Position numbers and translations under genes: made by a program
The notes under the pieces: generated by a model
Database searches by the model: none
The model's input: the letters and a program-made list of their open reading frames with translations, nothing else
What the model was told of the DNA's origin: nothing
Shown here: positions 8,555 to 17,735 of the stretch, piece after piece
Layout: each line of letters begins with the position of its first letter
Position numbering within the stretch: position 1 is the stretch's first letter
Assembly: GCF_008929045.1 (NCBI RefSeq)
Contig: NZ_VFAH01000020.1
Coordinates: 43,263-107,262 of the forward strand
Source: Noviherbaspirillum aerium
GTDB taxonomy: Bacteria > Pseudomonadota > Gammaproteobacteria > Burkholderiales > Burkholderiaceae_D
DNA: 64,000 nucleotides
Reading direction: 5' to 3'

Positions 8555-10699
8555 ATGCAAGCCCCGATTCAATACCACAAGACCGACGACGGCATCGTGA
8601 CGATCACTTTCGATGCGCCTGAGCAAAGCGTCAACACCATGACCGATGCGATGCGCGAATGTCTGGCTGACATGGTCACTCGGCTCGAAAAAGAGAAAGA
8701 CAGCATTTCCGGCATTATCCTGACGTCAGCCAAAGACACATTTTTCGCCGGTGGCGACCTCAAGCGCCTGTACAACATGCAGCCCGCCGATGCGCAAACA
8801 CTATTCGAGGCCACTGAACGCGGCAAGAAAACCCTGCGCCGGCTCGAAACCTTAGGCAAACCGGTCGTAGCGGCCCTTAATGGCACAGCGCTTGGAGGAG
8901 GATTTGAAATCGCATTATCCTGCCATTACCGCATCTCACTGGACCGGCCAAAGGTCCAGTTCGGTTTGCCCGAAGCCACGCTGGGCCTGATGCCGGGTGC
9001 AGGAGGCATCGTGCGCATGAACCGGCTGCTGGGGTTGGCCGCAAGCCAACCCTATCTGCAGGACGGCAAACTTCTCTCGCCTGTCGAAGCGCTCAAGGCA
9101 GGCTTGATACACGAACTCGTCAACACGCAGGAGATTCTGCTGGCCCGTGCTCGCGCGTGGATTTCCGCTACCGCGACCGCGACCCAGCCTTGGGACGCGC
9201 CCAGTTATAGGCCGCCCGGCGGCTGGAACGACAGTCCAGAGGCCAAACGCTGGATATCAGCTGCTGCTGCCCAAGTGCGAGCCAAGACGCGTGGTTGTTA
9301 TCCAGCGCCGGAAGCAATCCTCAGCGCTTCGGTGGAGGGAATGCAGGTCGATTTCGATACCGCTAGCCGAATCGAGACGCGCTACTTCGTGCAAATCGTT
9401 ACCGGTAAGGTCGCCAAGAACATCATTGGCACTTTCTGGTTTCGTGCCAACGAAATCAAATCTGGCGCACAACGTCCCGCGGGGATTGCAAAGAAACAGG
9501 TCAAAAACCTGGCGGTACTTGGTGCCGGCATGATGGGCAAAGGAATTGCCTATGTGGCAGCAGCGCGCGGCATCGACGTCTGGGTCAAGGATGCCACGCT
9601 TGCCCAAGCCGACGCAGCGCGTATCCATGCCGAAAAATTGCTGGCCAAGCGCGAGGAGAAAGGCGAAGTCGATCCAACAAAACGCCAGGAAATCGTCGCG
9701 CGCATTCATTCGACTGATCGCTACGAGAATCTAGCCCATGTCGATTTGTTGATTGAGGCTGTGCCCGAAAACCCTGAGCTCAAAGGTGAAATCACCCGCG
9801 CCGTCGAGCCGTTGCTCGGCGATGGCGCAGTTTGGGCGTCCAATACATCCACTCTGCCCATCAGCGGACTTGCCAAAAATTCAGGCCGACCAGAGCGTTT
9901 TATCGGCTTGCACTTCTTCTCGCCTGTGGATCGCATGCAGCTGGTGGAAGTCATCAAGGGCAACCGGACTTCGCAGGAAACCTTGGCCCAGGCCCTCGAT
10001 TTCGTCATGCAGATCGGCAAAACCCCTATCGTCGTCAACGATAGCCGAGGTTTCTTCACCAGCCGCGTATTCAGCACCTTTACGCGCGAGGGCGTAGCCA
10101 TGCTGGGCGAGGGTCAGGATCCAGCCTCGATCGAAGCTGCAGCAATGTTCGCAGGCTTTCCGGTCGGCCCCTTGGCGGTACTTGACGAGGTGAGCCTTAG
10201 CCTGTCTTACAACAACCGACTGGAAACTCTAAAGGCCTTTGCCGCTGAAGGACGCCCGTTGCCACCGCATCCGGCCGACGCAGTAATGGAGCGCATGCTT
10301 GAAGAATTCGGCCGCAAGGGCCGTGCTGCCGGCGGCGGCTTTTACGACTACCCCGCAGACGGCGGAAAGCAATTCTGGAGCGGTCTTGCGACTCATTTCC
10401 TACGGCCGGACGCGCAGATTTCTCAGCAGGACAAGCAAGACCGCTTGCTGTTCTGCATGGCGCTGGAATCCGTGCGGATTTTACAGGAAGGGGTATTGGA
10501 CAACGCGGGCGACGGAAACATCGGTTCAGTCCTCGGCATCGGGTTTCCGCGCTGGACCGGAGGGGTATTTCAGTTCCTGAACTCCTACGGGTTGGAGAAG
10601 GCCGTGGATCGTGCCCATTGCATGGCTGAACGCTATGGCGAACGTTTTGCTCCGCCCCAACTGCTCCAAGACAAAGCACGCAAGTTGGAACTGTTTTGA
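8555..10699 (+). CDS. FadB-like enoyl-CoA hydratase / 3-hydroxyacyl-CoA dehydrogenase
   Basis: A 714-residue two-part enzyme of FadB/FadJ size. The N-terminal crotonase part (about 1-200) carries both catalytic Glu residues, in 'GGGFEIALSC' and 'FGLPEATLGLMPGAGG'. The central Rossmann fold starts at 'AVLGAGMMGKGIAYVAA' and binds NAD. The dehydrogenase His is in 'GLHFFSPVDRMQLVEVI', and two C-terminal helical domains follow. It hydrates 2-enoyl-CoA and oxidises the 3-hydroxy product to the thiolase substrate. The ATG at 8555 has ACGGAG upstream and is preferred to an earlier in-frame ATG overlapping the thiolase stop. Confidence 0.94.
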   Translation: MQAPIQYHKTDDGIVTITFDAPEQSVNTMTDAMRECLADMVTRLEKEKDSISGIILTSAKDTFFAGGDLKRLYNMQPADAQTLFEATERGKKTLRRLETLGKPVVAALNGTALGGGFEIALSCHYRISLDRPKVQFGLPEATLGLMPGAGGIVRMNRLLGLAASQPYLQDGKLLSPVEALKAGLIHELVNTQEILLARARAWISATATATQPWDAPSYRPPGGWNDSPEAKRWISAAAAQVRAKTRGCYPAPEAILSASVEGMQVDFDTASRIETRYFVQIVTGKVAKNIIGTFWFRANEIKSGAQRPAGIAKKQVKNLAVLGAGMMGKGIAYVAAARGIDVWVKDATLAQADAARIHAEKLLAKREEKGEVDPTKRQEIVARIHSTDRYENLAHVDLLIEAVPENPELKGEITRAVEPLLGDGAVWASNTSTLPISGLAKNSGRPERFIGLHFFSPVDRMQLVEVIKGNRTSQETLAQALDFVMQIGKTPIVVNDSRGFFTSRVFSTFTREGVAMLGEGQDPASIEAAAMFAGFPVGPLAVLDEVSLSLSYNNRLETLKAFAAEGRPLPPHPADAVMERMLEEFGRKGRAAGGGFYDYPADGGKQFWSGLATHFLRPDAQISQQDKQDRLLFCMALESVRILQEGVLDNAGDGNIGSVLGIGFPRWTGGVFQFLNSYGLEKAVDRAHCMAERYGERFAPPQLLQDKARKLELF

Positions 10700-10740
10700 T
10701 TTTTGTTGGAATTCATGACAACACTCACAAGGAGACATCA

Positions 10741-11724
10741 ATGAAACTCTTAAAAAAATACCTAACAACCATGGCTTTGACGTTGCTAACCTGCGCTGCC
10801 GGTGCGGCGACAGCGGCGGACGCTACTTTTCAAGATCGGCCTATCCAGATAGTCGTGCCTTATGCAGCAGGCGGCACGATCGATACGATTGCACGCCACC
10901 TGCAGCCAAAACTGCAAACCATCCTAGGCCGGCCCGTTATTGTTGACAATCGCCCCGGTGCAGGCACAATGATCGGGGCCAGTACGGTCGCTCGCGCAGA
11001 ACCAAACGGACATACGCTGTTTTTGGGCTCCAACGCAGCGTTCACGATCAGCCCACAGCTGATGGAAAATGTAACCTACGATCCACTGCGTAGCTTTGCC
11101 GCCATTGGTACGGTAGCGTCGTTTCCCAACCTAATCATAGTGTCGCCAAAATCTCCCTACAAGACGCTGGCAGATGTGATCGAGGCTGCTCGCAAGTCGC
11201 CTGGCAAACTCAGCTATGCATCGTTTGGGCCGGCCAGCACGGCACAACTCACAGGCGAAGCCATCAAGGTTGCCGCTGGTGTTGATATTACCGAAATTCC
11301 ATACAAGAGCGGCGCACAATGCGTACAAGCAGTCCTTTCGGGTGAAGTGACGTTCGGCTTCGATCCGAGCGTTGGCTCGCTACAGCGCGTAAAAGTGGGG
11401 CAGGTGAACGCCTTGTCCACAACCTCGGCCAACCGCATGGCTGAATTGCCTCAGGTTCCATCGATTGTTGAGGCAGGCTACCCGGACGCCGAGCTCACTG
11501 CTTGGGTTGCGCTGTTTGCCCCCGCATCGACTCCTGAACAGACACAAAAGGCGTTGAGTGAGGCGCTGCAAAGCGTGCTGGCTGACCCCCAGCTAAAGAG
11601 TAAATTTGCCGGCATGGGTATGGAGCTCACTTCACTTGACAGCAAGGCAACGATGGGCATGATACGCAACGAATATGTACGGATTGCAAAATTGATCGAG
11701 AAAGCCAAGCTCAAGAAAAATTAA
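10741..11724 (+). CDS. Bug-family periplasmic binding protein (tripartite tricarboxylate transporter type)
   Basis: A 327-residue exported receptor. A Lys-rich start followed by a hydrophobic stretch and 'AAGAATAADA' makes a typical signal peptide of about 26 residues. Mature-protein hallmarks are 'RPIQIVVPYAAGGTIDTIAR', 'VDNRPGAGTMIGAS', 'FLGSNAAFTISPQL' and 'PYKSGAQCVQAVLSGEV'. Such proteins bind carboxylates and are very numerous in Burkholderiales. No TctA or TctB membrane partner is nearby, so it is an orphan receptor. It has a good AAGGAG site and follows the fadB-like gene by 41 bases, which ties its ligand to this pathway. Confidence 0.92.
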   Translation: MKLLKKYLTTMALTLLTCAAGAATAADATFQDRPIQIVVPYAAGGTIDTIARHLQPKLQTILGRPVIVDNRPGAGTMIGASTVARAEPNGHTLFLGSNAAFTISPQLMENVTYDPLRSFAAIGTVASFPNLIIVSPKSPYKTLADVIEAARKSPGKLSYASFGPASTAQLTGEAIKVAAGVDITEIPYKSGAQCVQAVLSGEVTFGFDPSVGSLQRVKVGQVNALSTTSANRMAELPQVPSIVEAGYPDAELTAWVALFAPASTPEQTQKALSEALQSVLADPQLKSKFAGMGMELTSLDSKATMGMIRNEYVRIAKLIEKAKLKKN

Positions 11725-11764
11725 TCTCGTGGGACGACGCCGAAAATCACCTACTTGGATACGC

Positions 11765-12358
11765 ATGATGACTTCAGTGAACACTCCAGTAAACAGGACC
11801 TTGCTGCATACCCGCAGCCTGTCATTCCATGGTTACAAACGGGATGACGGGTTGTGGGACATTGAAGCCTCCATGCGGGACGAGCGCGCATACCAATCAT
11901 ATGGTGGAGACGCAGGCACCACCCCTCCCGGGTCGCCTATCCATGATCTCCATATCCGGCTCACTGTGGACGACACGTTGACTGTCCGTGAAATTTCGTC
12001 GGCGATGCACACCACGCCTGTGGCGGAGTGCAGCTTATCTCAGGAACCCTTGCTGACCATGATCGGCACATCTATGGCAACAGGATGGCGCCAATCGATC
12101 GAGAGTCGCATGGGCGGCACTAAAGGATGTACTCATCTGAGGGAACTGCTGTTCAACATGGCCACGGTAGCTTATCAAACCATACCAGTGTACCAAGCCC
12201 AGTTGACGCGCCAAGCAGGAACGTCCGCATCCTCCTGCGGACAGCCTCCCTTTCACCTAGGAAAGTGCCTGGCACTGGCTTTCAATAGTCCGGCAGTGAA
12301 ACGGCTTTATCCGAAACACTATCGAAGCGACCAGGTCCCGAGCGACGACGCCCAATGA
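11765..12358 (+). CDS. DUF2889 protein
   Basis: A protein of about 197 residues. It matches a second gene in this window (26524-27138): both begin with an 'HTR' and a 'Y-R-D-GL-D-E' element, hold 'PIHD' followed by an 'RLTVD' strand, and contain 'GCTHLRELL' or 'GCTHLTELL' with Cys and His. This is the DUF2889 pattern, whose biochemical role is not established. The start is uncertain (ATG at 11765 or 11768, or GTG at 11729) and no clear ribosome-binding site decides it. It lies between the Bug receptor and the racemase-like gene, in the same direction. Confidence 0.75.
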   Translation: MMTSVNTPVNRTLLHTRSLSFHGYKRDDGLWDIEASMRDERAYQSYGGDAGTTPPGSPIHDLHIRLTVDDTLTVREISSAMHTTPVAECSLSQEPLLTMIGTSMATGWRQSIESRMGGTKGCTHLRELLFNMATVAYQTIPVYQAQLTRQAGTSASSCGQPPFHLGKCLALAFNSPAVKRLYPKHYRSDQVPSDDAQ

Positions 12359-12588
12359 TCCTATTGAACGGCGTCATCCGACTGGCAGCTCGGCTTGTGC
12401 GTTTTGACATGGGCCTTTGCTTGATCCAGCGATTTCAGTATTGAAATCATTTCGCCTGTGTCGCACCAGCAAAGGTATCCAGCTAGTCCGTCCTGTCGAC
12501 GACATCGGGCTCAATGACGCCTATTGGAACGGAAAGCGTTATGTTGGCGCGCTATGCGTGAGCGTCTTGTACACTTTAAGGAGTTGAA

Positions 12589-13731
12589 ATGGGACCTTTG
12601 TTCGGCATGAAGATACTAGAGTTGGCCGGTATTGGGCCAAGTCCTCTAGCAGCAATGCTGCTTGCGGATTTGGGTGCTACCGTCGTCAGGATCGATCGAC
12701 CGGCAGAGTCCGGGCTCGGGATAGAGAGGCCGCCGAAATATAATTTTTCGCTCCGGAACAGAAAGTCGATCGCGCTTGACCTCAAGTCGGAAGCAGGTCG
12801 AGATCTAGTTCTACGGTTAGTCGAAGAGGCAGATGGACTGATCGAGGGATTCCGTCCGGGTGTAATGGAAAAACTGAGTCTCGGCCCGGACATCTGCCTG
12901 GCAAGAAATCCCCGGCTTGTTTATGGCCGCATGACGGGATGGGGGCAGGAAGGGCCGCTGGCTAAGTCTGCCGGCCATGACTTGAATTACATTGCAGTGA
13001 CAGGCGTACTCGATATGATTGGCCGCGACGGCCAACCGCCGACCCCTCCATTAAATCTAGTGGGTGACTTCGGCGGAGGAGCGCTTTACCTTGCGTTCGG
13101 GATGCTCGCTGCTTTTATCGAATCGAAGCAGTCTGGCAACGGACAAGTCGTTGATGCAGCCATCGTCGATGGCGTCTTGTCGCTCGCGTTGCCATTGCTA
13201 GGCCTGCATGCCGCAGGCCAATGGAATGATTCACGCGGGAATAATATTCTCGATTCCGGAGCATACTTCTATGAAGTGTACAAGTGCGCCGATGAAAAGT
13301 GGATTTCGGTAGCCGCCATAGAGAAAAAATTTCACGATCTACTGCTACAAATGCTTGGTCTAGACGCTTCTCAATATGGCGATCGATTCGACCGGCAGAA
13401 TTGGAACGAGAGAAAAAGGCTGCTTGCAGATCGCTTCATGACGAAGACGCGCGACGAATGGTGCACGCTGTTTGGTGACGCAGACGTGTGTGTCGCTCCT
13501 GTTTTGGGCATCGCCGAAGTGGCGCATCACCCACATATGAAATCAAGGGAGGCTTTTGTCGAGATTGACGGCATACCTCAGCCTGCCCCTGCGCCAAGAT
13601 TTTCGAGATCGCGCCCGGACAGACCTGTCGCGCCCTCCATCGATAAAGAAAGCCTGGAAACTGCCCTGTCCGAGTGGCTAGCCGAGGATGAGATCAAACT
13701 TTGGAAACAGAATCTAACAATGCCCGTTTAA
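12589..13731 (+). CDS. CaiB/BaiF family protein, probable alpha-methylacyl-CoA racemase
   Basis: A 380-residue class III CoA-transferase fold protein. The racemase pair can be read: His in 'AGHDLNYIAVTG' (H130) and Asp in 'NLVGDFGGGALYLAFG' (D160). These correspond to the catalytic His and Asp of alpha-methylacyl-CoA racemases, which invert C2 so that dehydrogenases accept 2-methylacyl-CoA. This would be needed for isoprenoid chains. True CoA-transferases of the family use an Asp ester intermediate, so a transferase role is not fully excluded. AAGGAG precedes the ATG. It closes the rightward arm of the first catabolic block. Confidence 0.85.
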   Translation: MGPLFGMKILELAGIGPSPLAAMLLADLGATVVRIDRPAESGLGIERPPKYNFSLRNRKSIALDLKSEAGRDLVLRLVEEADGLIEGFRPGVMEKLSLGPDICLARNPRLVYGRMTGWGQEGPLAKSAGHDLNYIAVTGVLDMIGRDGQPPTPPLNLVGDFGGGALYLAFGMLAAFIESKQSGNGQVVDAAIVDGVLSLALPLLGLHAAGQWNDSRGNNILDSGAYFYEVYKCADEKWISVAAIEKKFHDLLLQMLGLDASQYGDRFDRQNWNERKRLLADRFMTKTRDEWCTLFGDADVCVAPVLGIAEVAHHPHMKSREAFVEIDGIPQPAPAPRFSRSRPDRPVAPSIDKESLETALSEWLAEDEIKLWKQNLTMPV

Positions 13732-13911
13732 CGGTTGCCGGACGCTCATAGAAGAACTGCTCAGCAATATTCGCGCGACCACTGCCTTCTATTCAAACAC
13801 CCATGTCGGGGCTTTTATTTTTCACTACAACGAAAAACACGCGATGTTGCATGCAACAGCACCGGGCGGCGGTGTTTCCGCATCAGGCGGCGCGATCACC
13901 ACCCCGCCCGG

Positions 13912-16473
13912 CTATTTTGGCTTGGGTGCCTTGCCCTTCCCGCCAGCTTGGTCTTGCAGGACCTTGTAATCGGGCACCCGCTTGGTCGGTTGCGGGTGCA
14001 ACTGTTTTTTCAGTTTCTCGATACGCTCATTGATCGCATCATCAGCGAATCTCACCGCCATGTTTCGCTCGGCGGCGACCCGGATCACCTGCTCCACGAA
14101 TGCTGCACCGCCCTCCACGCCAAAACCACCATTGCCAAAGCGTTTTTGCGCCAGCAAGATCGCCAGCTCCACGCTGTCATCGGACTCATCATAAATCCAG
14201 ATAGCGTCGCTGGTATCCCGCAAGAGCTCTTTGCCGAACGCATCCAGATAGCTCACGTCCCCATTTTTGTGTACCCGGTACGACAGGTTATCAGTGCGGT
14301 CCAGCAGCGGCGCGTTGACGGAAATCCCGATCATCACGATGGCGCTGACCCGTCGCTTGGCCCGGCGCTCTTGTTCTATGCGCTGGCGCCGCAATTCCAG
14401 CAGCGCTTCCGGATCGCCTGACTCGGCGCGCTCAACGAGCCAGAGTCGATACATATTGCGGCCCGGGTCGTTGCGATCGAGCTCGGCCAGGCGCTCGCGT
14501 GCGGCGCGCATCGACGCCTGCAGCTCCTTCTCCTGCTTTGCCAGTCCCAGCTTGAGAATGGACCGTTCCGCCCGGAACTCGGCAAATGACAGTCGGCGCC
14601 GGCGCAACGCAACCATGTCAGCCTGGTGCTGTGCACGCAATGCGCGTAATGCTTCTTTCGCCTGCCGGATCGCATTGCGCTCGATTGGACGGGTCTTCAC
14701 CCGCTTGGCCGATTGGGCTTTCTGATACTGCGTCCATATTGCCGGATTAGGCGGCGACGTGATTGGTGCTTTGCTGACAAGGTTTTGCAGCGAGTACCAG
14801 GTCTGCAAGTAGTCGCGCGTCTCGGGCCAGCTCCAATGCAAATGCTTCGTGCACAGGTCAGGAATGGTGTAATTCACGGTTGAATCGCGGTGCCGGATTC
14901 GCGCCCCGCTTTCTTCCTCCGTGACGACGTAATCCTCCGACCGCAAGCCGGTCTTTTTCGCCAGTTGCGCCACCAGGAAATGCGGGTCGAGCTTTCTCTT
15001 GATTTCACGAATCAGCGCGCGCTGCTTGTCTTTCGACATTTGCGCTGCGTCGATGTGGTCCCGCAGGATTTGTTCGGCATAATTGTCACCCGCGCGCCCG
15101 GTGCCCGGGTTGATTACTCTGGTTCCCCTGGCAGCTGGTGGGCGTCGCACTGCGTTATCGGCACTTGTTCCCGATCGTCCCACACTACCTGAAACATCAC
15201 TTTGCAAAACGCCTTCACCCCCTCGCCCGGAGGGTCCGTCGCTATCCACACGGCGTTGGTGCAGGCTTGGCATAGCGTGAATTGCTGCGGTCGTCGTGCG
15301 AGCGGCAATCTTTGCAGCGTTCTGTTTAGCAGCGGCTGCTCTGGCGCTTGGGCTGGCCCAAGCGGATGCGGGATCCGCGTCGATTCGGTTTTTTGCGCCT
15401 GGCCGTTGTCCGGCGTCGTCTTTGTCTCGTCCATAACTAAGCTCCTTGTCGTATTTCCAATAGAACTTGCGCTCAAGGTCTGCGAGCAGGTCCAGCCGGG
15501 TTTCCGGGTCCGCCGCCTTGTATTCCGCATACTCACGCTTGCGACCCGAATTCAGCAGCTTGATCTCTCGCTGGCGCCGAATAATCCAGTCTTCGCGCAA
15601 AGCCTCAAGCTCGTCGTCCGTGCGCTTGCCGACGCCGACCTGCCGCATTTCTTCCTCACTGATGAAGCGCGGCGTTGCGCCCATGCAGTCGCGAAATACG
15701 CCACTGCTCAAGTTGACGAACTTCGTAAAACCTGGCGGCTTGATTGCGACGTACTCACGCTCAGACCCCTTTCCCATATTGCGGATGCGAACCTCGCCGT
15801 ATTCTTGCGCCAGCGCGACCAAACCTTTTTTGTCAAAAATCCCGCGCTCCACGACCAGCTGCTCGAGCTTGGCTTTTACGTCTGTGAAGCTCCCCTTCTT
15901 AAACTCCGTCACCCGGTCGCGGTCGATAATGTCGGCCTTGGTCGTGGAGTCTGCCCGCGGGCGGTCTTTCGGGGACACGAACCCGTATTTCCGGTTGATG
16001 TTCTCCTGTATCGCATCCAACCAAATAACGTTTTGTTCAGTGCGGCCCACCGGGTTGAGCGCTTTACCGGTCAGCAAATTTATGTTCGGGATGACCAGGT
16101 GAATGTGGTCTAGTCGATCAACCAGTTCGCCCGATGTTTCATGGGTATAGCTTTTGATCTTGGCGCAGTGCGCTTCGGCATAAAAGGCATATTCGTCGGG
16201 ACGGAATGCTGGCATCAGGTCGGCCACATAGTCGTCAATGACTTGCGCCATCAAATGTTTCGGAATATCGCGTTCCGCGAAACTGAGAGTCAGATGCAGA
16301 TAACGCTCGGCACTATGGTCGATCGATTTGATTAGTTTGCGGCACGCCTCGATATCGCCAGCGAGCGGCACGCGCTCGTCTAGCTCGTCACGGGTGTATG
16401 GTCGCCCTGCCTTTTTCCCTTCCTCAAGGTACTCGATCACCCCGTCATCGCCGCCGCCTTGGCGAACGATCAT
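13912..16473 (-). CDS. Mobilisation relaxase with C-terminal LPD7-type domain
   Basis: An 853-residue relaxase expected to nick at oriT and stay bound to the 5' end during conjugative transfer. The N-terminal nuclease part has an upstream His (H102 in 'AEAHCAKI') and the metal-binding 'LDHIHLVIPNIN' (H123, H125). 'RYLHLTLSF' at about 57-65 is another conserved strand. The middle is a long charged linker. The C-terminal 'YRVHKNGDVSYLDAFGKELL' to 'GGFGVEGGAAFVEQVIRVAAE' fits the LPD7 domain found on large mobilisation proteins. The start overlaps the MobC-like stop by four bases (ATGA). No type IV secretion genes are in the window, so transfer would need a helper. Confidence 0.87.
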   Translation of the reverse strand: MIVRQGGGDDGVIEYLEEGKKAGRPYTRDELDERVPLAGDIEACRKLIKSIDHSAERYLHLTLSFAERDIPKHLMAQVIDDYVADLMPAFRPDEYAFYAEAHCAKIKSYTHETSGELVDRLDHIHLVIPNINLLTGKALNPVGRTEQNVIWLDAIQENINRKYGFVSPKDRPRADSTTKADIIDRDRVTEFKKGSFTDVKAKLEQLVVERGIFDKKGLVALAQEYGEVRIRNMGKGSEREYVAIKPPGFTKFVNLSSGVFRDCMGATPRFISEEEMRQVGVGKRTDDELEALREDWIIRRQREIKLLNSGRKREYAEYKAADPETRLDLLADLERKFYWKYDKELSYGRDKDDAGQRPGAKNRIDADPASAWASPSARAAAAKQNAAKIAARTTTAAIHAMPSLHQRRVDSDGPSGRGGEGVLQSDVSGSVGRSGTSADNAVRRPPAARGTRVINPGTGRAGDNYAEQILRDHIDAAQMSKDKQRALIREIKRKLDPHFLVAQLAKKTGLRSEDYVVTEEESGARIRHRDSTVNYTIPDLCTKHLHWSWPETRDYLQTWYSLQNLVSKAPITSPPNPAIWTQYQKAQSAKRVKTRPIERNAIRQAKEALRALRAQHQADMVALRRRRLSFAEFRAERSILKLGLAKQEKELQASMRAARERLAELDRNDPGRNMYRLWLVERAESGDPEALLELRRQRIEQERRAKRRVSAIVMIGISVNAPLLDRTDNLSYRVHKNGDVSYLDAFGKELLRDTSDAIWIYDESDDSVELAILLAQKRFGNGGFGVEGGAAFVEQVIRVAAERNMAVRFADDAINERIEKLKKQLHPQPTKRVPDYKVLQDQAGGKGKAPKPK

Positions 16474-16886
16474 GGCGGCAGCCGCGCCTCAAGCACGCGA
16501 ATCAGAATCGCCAGTTGCTCGGCAACCGCGGCATACGTTTTGTCCGTTATCTGTTTGTTTAAGTGATCGTAGTGCACACGCCTCGCGAGCTGGTTGCAAT
16601 TATTCGATACCGACGCAAACAGGCGATGCAGCTCATGGTTCATGACCTTCATCTTCGGCGGGATTGCCGGCCGCGGGTTGATGACAATGGTTTTGTTTTC
16701 AATGGCCGCTTCGACGGCATCGCGGACGAAGCGCGACACGGTTATTTCGGCTTCAGCGCTCTTGTCGGCAACCTCCGCCAATAACCATTTCGGCATCCGG
16801 CACGCGACCGTTACCGTGCTTTGGTTGAGCGCTGCCATTTCTTCGTCGGTCGGCCCATCCGCAGGCCCCTCAAGCAGTGGATCCAT
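16470..16886 (-). CDS. MobC-like relaxosome accessory protein
   Basis: A 138-residue basic protein with a ribbon-helix-helix-like start ('TVTVACRMPKWLLAEVADKSAEAEI') and a C-terminal helix pair ('SVSNNCNQLARRVHYDHL') typical of MobC proteins, which bind oriT and help strand opening. I place the start at the ATG at 16886 because GGAGG precedes it by five bases. The longer frame to a GTG at 16934 has no such site. It is translationally coupled to the relaxase and faces the palindromic oriT-like region. Confidence 0.82.
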   Translation of the reverse strand: MDPLLEGPADGPTDEEMAALNQSTVTVACRMPKWLLAEVADKSAEAEITVSRFVRDAVEAAIENKTIVINPRPAIPPKMKVMNHELHRLFASVSNNCNQLARRVHYDHLNKQITDKTYAAVAEQLAILIRVLEARLPP

Positions 16887-17349
16887 CGCTGCCTCCGCGT
16901 CGGAAAGTGGTGTGGTTTTGGCGTGCGTCAGCACGCTCAGGGAGCTTCAAAGAGGGACACCCTCTTTGGCACACGATAGGGTAAACAGTTGATTGTGATC
17001 AACTGTTTACCCTATCAGTCGTGCCCTGTTTTTCCTCGTTTCTCGGCTGCTGGGAAAATATTAGCGCTTCGGGCATCGCACGGGCCGCGAAATGCCTTGC
17101 AAACACCTTGCGGTCAAGGGAGTGGCGGTGCGCTGGCGCCATTGACTTGGCGTTTGCCAGATGACGCATCCTCGCGGCTGGAAACCGCGACGGCCAACTC
17201 GCGGACGGTTCGGCGCCGCTAAACGCGTTTAAATCGACTGGCGCGCTTATGACGCCAGCTGGCGTCATCTCAACACCGCACGGCGCGTTGCTTGTGTTTT
17301 CGGAAAAACCGGATAAAACAAATGTATCGCTGTTAACAAAGGAACGCAC
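16887..17349. other. Non-coding mobilisation control region, candidate oriT
   Basis: There is no convincing gene in about 460 bases between the MobC-like gene and the divergent small ORFs. The left part holds two inverted repeats (listed separately). This is the usual place of oriT: directly upstream of a divergent mobC-relaxase pair. A long minus-strand open frame crossing it shows no family features and is judged accidental. I could not identify a nic site with confidence. Confidence 0.55.
16949..17025. repeat. Two inverted repeats including a 19-base perfect stem
   Basis: The first repeat is AAAGAGGG (16949-16956) against CCCTCTTT (16960-16967), with a 3-base loop. The second is GATAGGGTAAACAGTTGAT (16975-16993) against its exact complement (16998-17016), with loop TGTG. 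It is extended outward by GGCAC (16968-16972) and GTGCC (17021-17025) across a small internal bulge. Either could be a relaxase or MobC binding site, or an operator for the divergent promoters. Confidence 0.8.
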
Positions 17350-17601
17350 ATGCGGAAAGCCATGAGCGCGGGCGGAATGCGCGCGAAACTTCGGTATATG
17401 CTCGGGGAGTGCACCGGTCATCCGGTCAGCCGTTTGAATATCGCGATGCTGCACGACATGCAAGGAATTTTGAGCCACTTCAGGATCCCGGCGCTGGCGC
17501 TTAAGTTGGACCGTCCGTCCAACAGCAACTACAACCGGGTGATCGCTGCATGCGGCACCACCTTCGGCGTTCCGGATACTGCGCACGTCGCCGAGGAGTG
17601 A
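17350..17601 (+). CDS. Small hypothetical protein (83 aa)
   Basis: The ATG at 17350 follows AAAGGA at normal spacing. The product is basic at the N-terminus ('MRKAMSAGGMRAKLRYML') and has no signal peptide, membrane helix or recognised motif. It is the first of four closely packed small frames reading away from the mobilisation genes: its TGA overlaps the next GTG (GTGA). Packing and ribosome-binding sites support real genes. The function is unknown. Confidence 0.55.
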   Translation: MRKAMSAGGMRAKLRYMLGECTGHPVSRLNIAMLHDMQGILSHFRIPALALKLDRPSNSNYNRVIAACGTTFGVPDTAHVAEE

Positions 17602-17723
17602 AAAGGGCGCTGTACCCTGCCGAGAACCACATGCCTTACCTTCCTGTCCGCCCGGAGACGTTGAAGCGCTTGAAACAAGAGTGGGCCAGCATTCCGGCGG
17701 ATGCATGGCGCGGCGTTCTGTAG
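17598..17723 (+). CDS. Very small hypothetical protein (41 aa)
   Basis: A GTG overlaps the preceding stop (GTGA), and GAGGAG lies immediately before it. The frame reads through 'MPYLPVRPETLKRLKQEWAS' to a TAG at 17721. An internal ATG at 17632 is another possible start. The next gene begins 12 bases downstream. The reading is plausible only because of the tight chain of small frames. No family is recognised. Confidence 0.4.
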   Translation: MKRALYPAENHMPYLPVRPETLKRLKQEWASIPADAWRGVL

Positions 17724-17735
17724 ACGGAGACGCGG

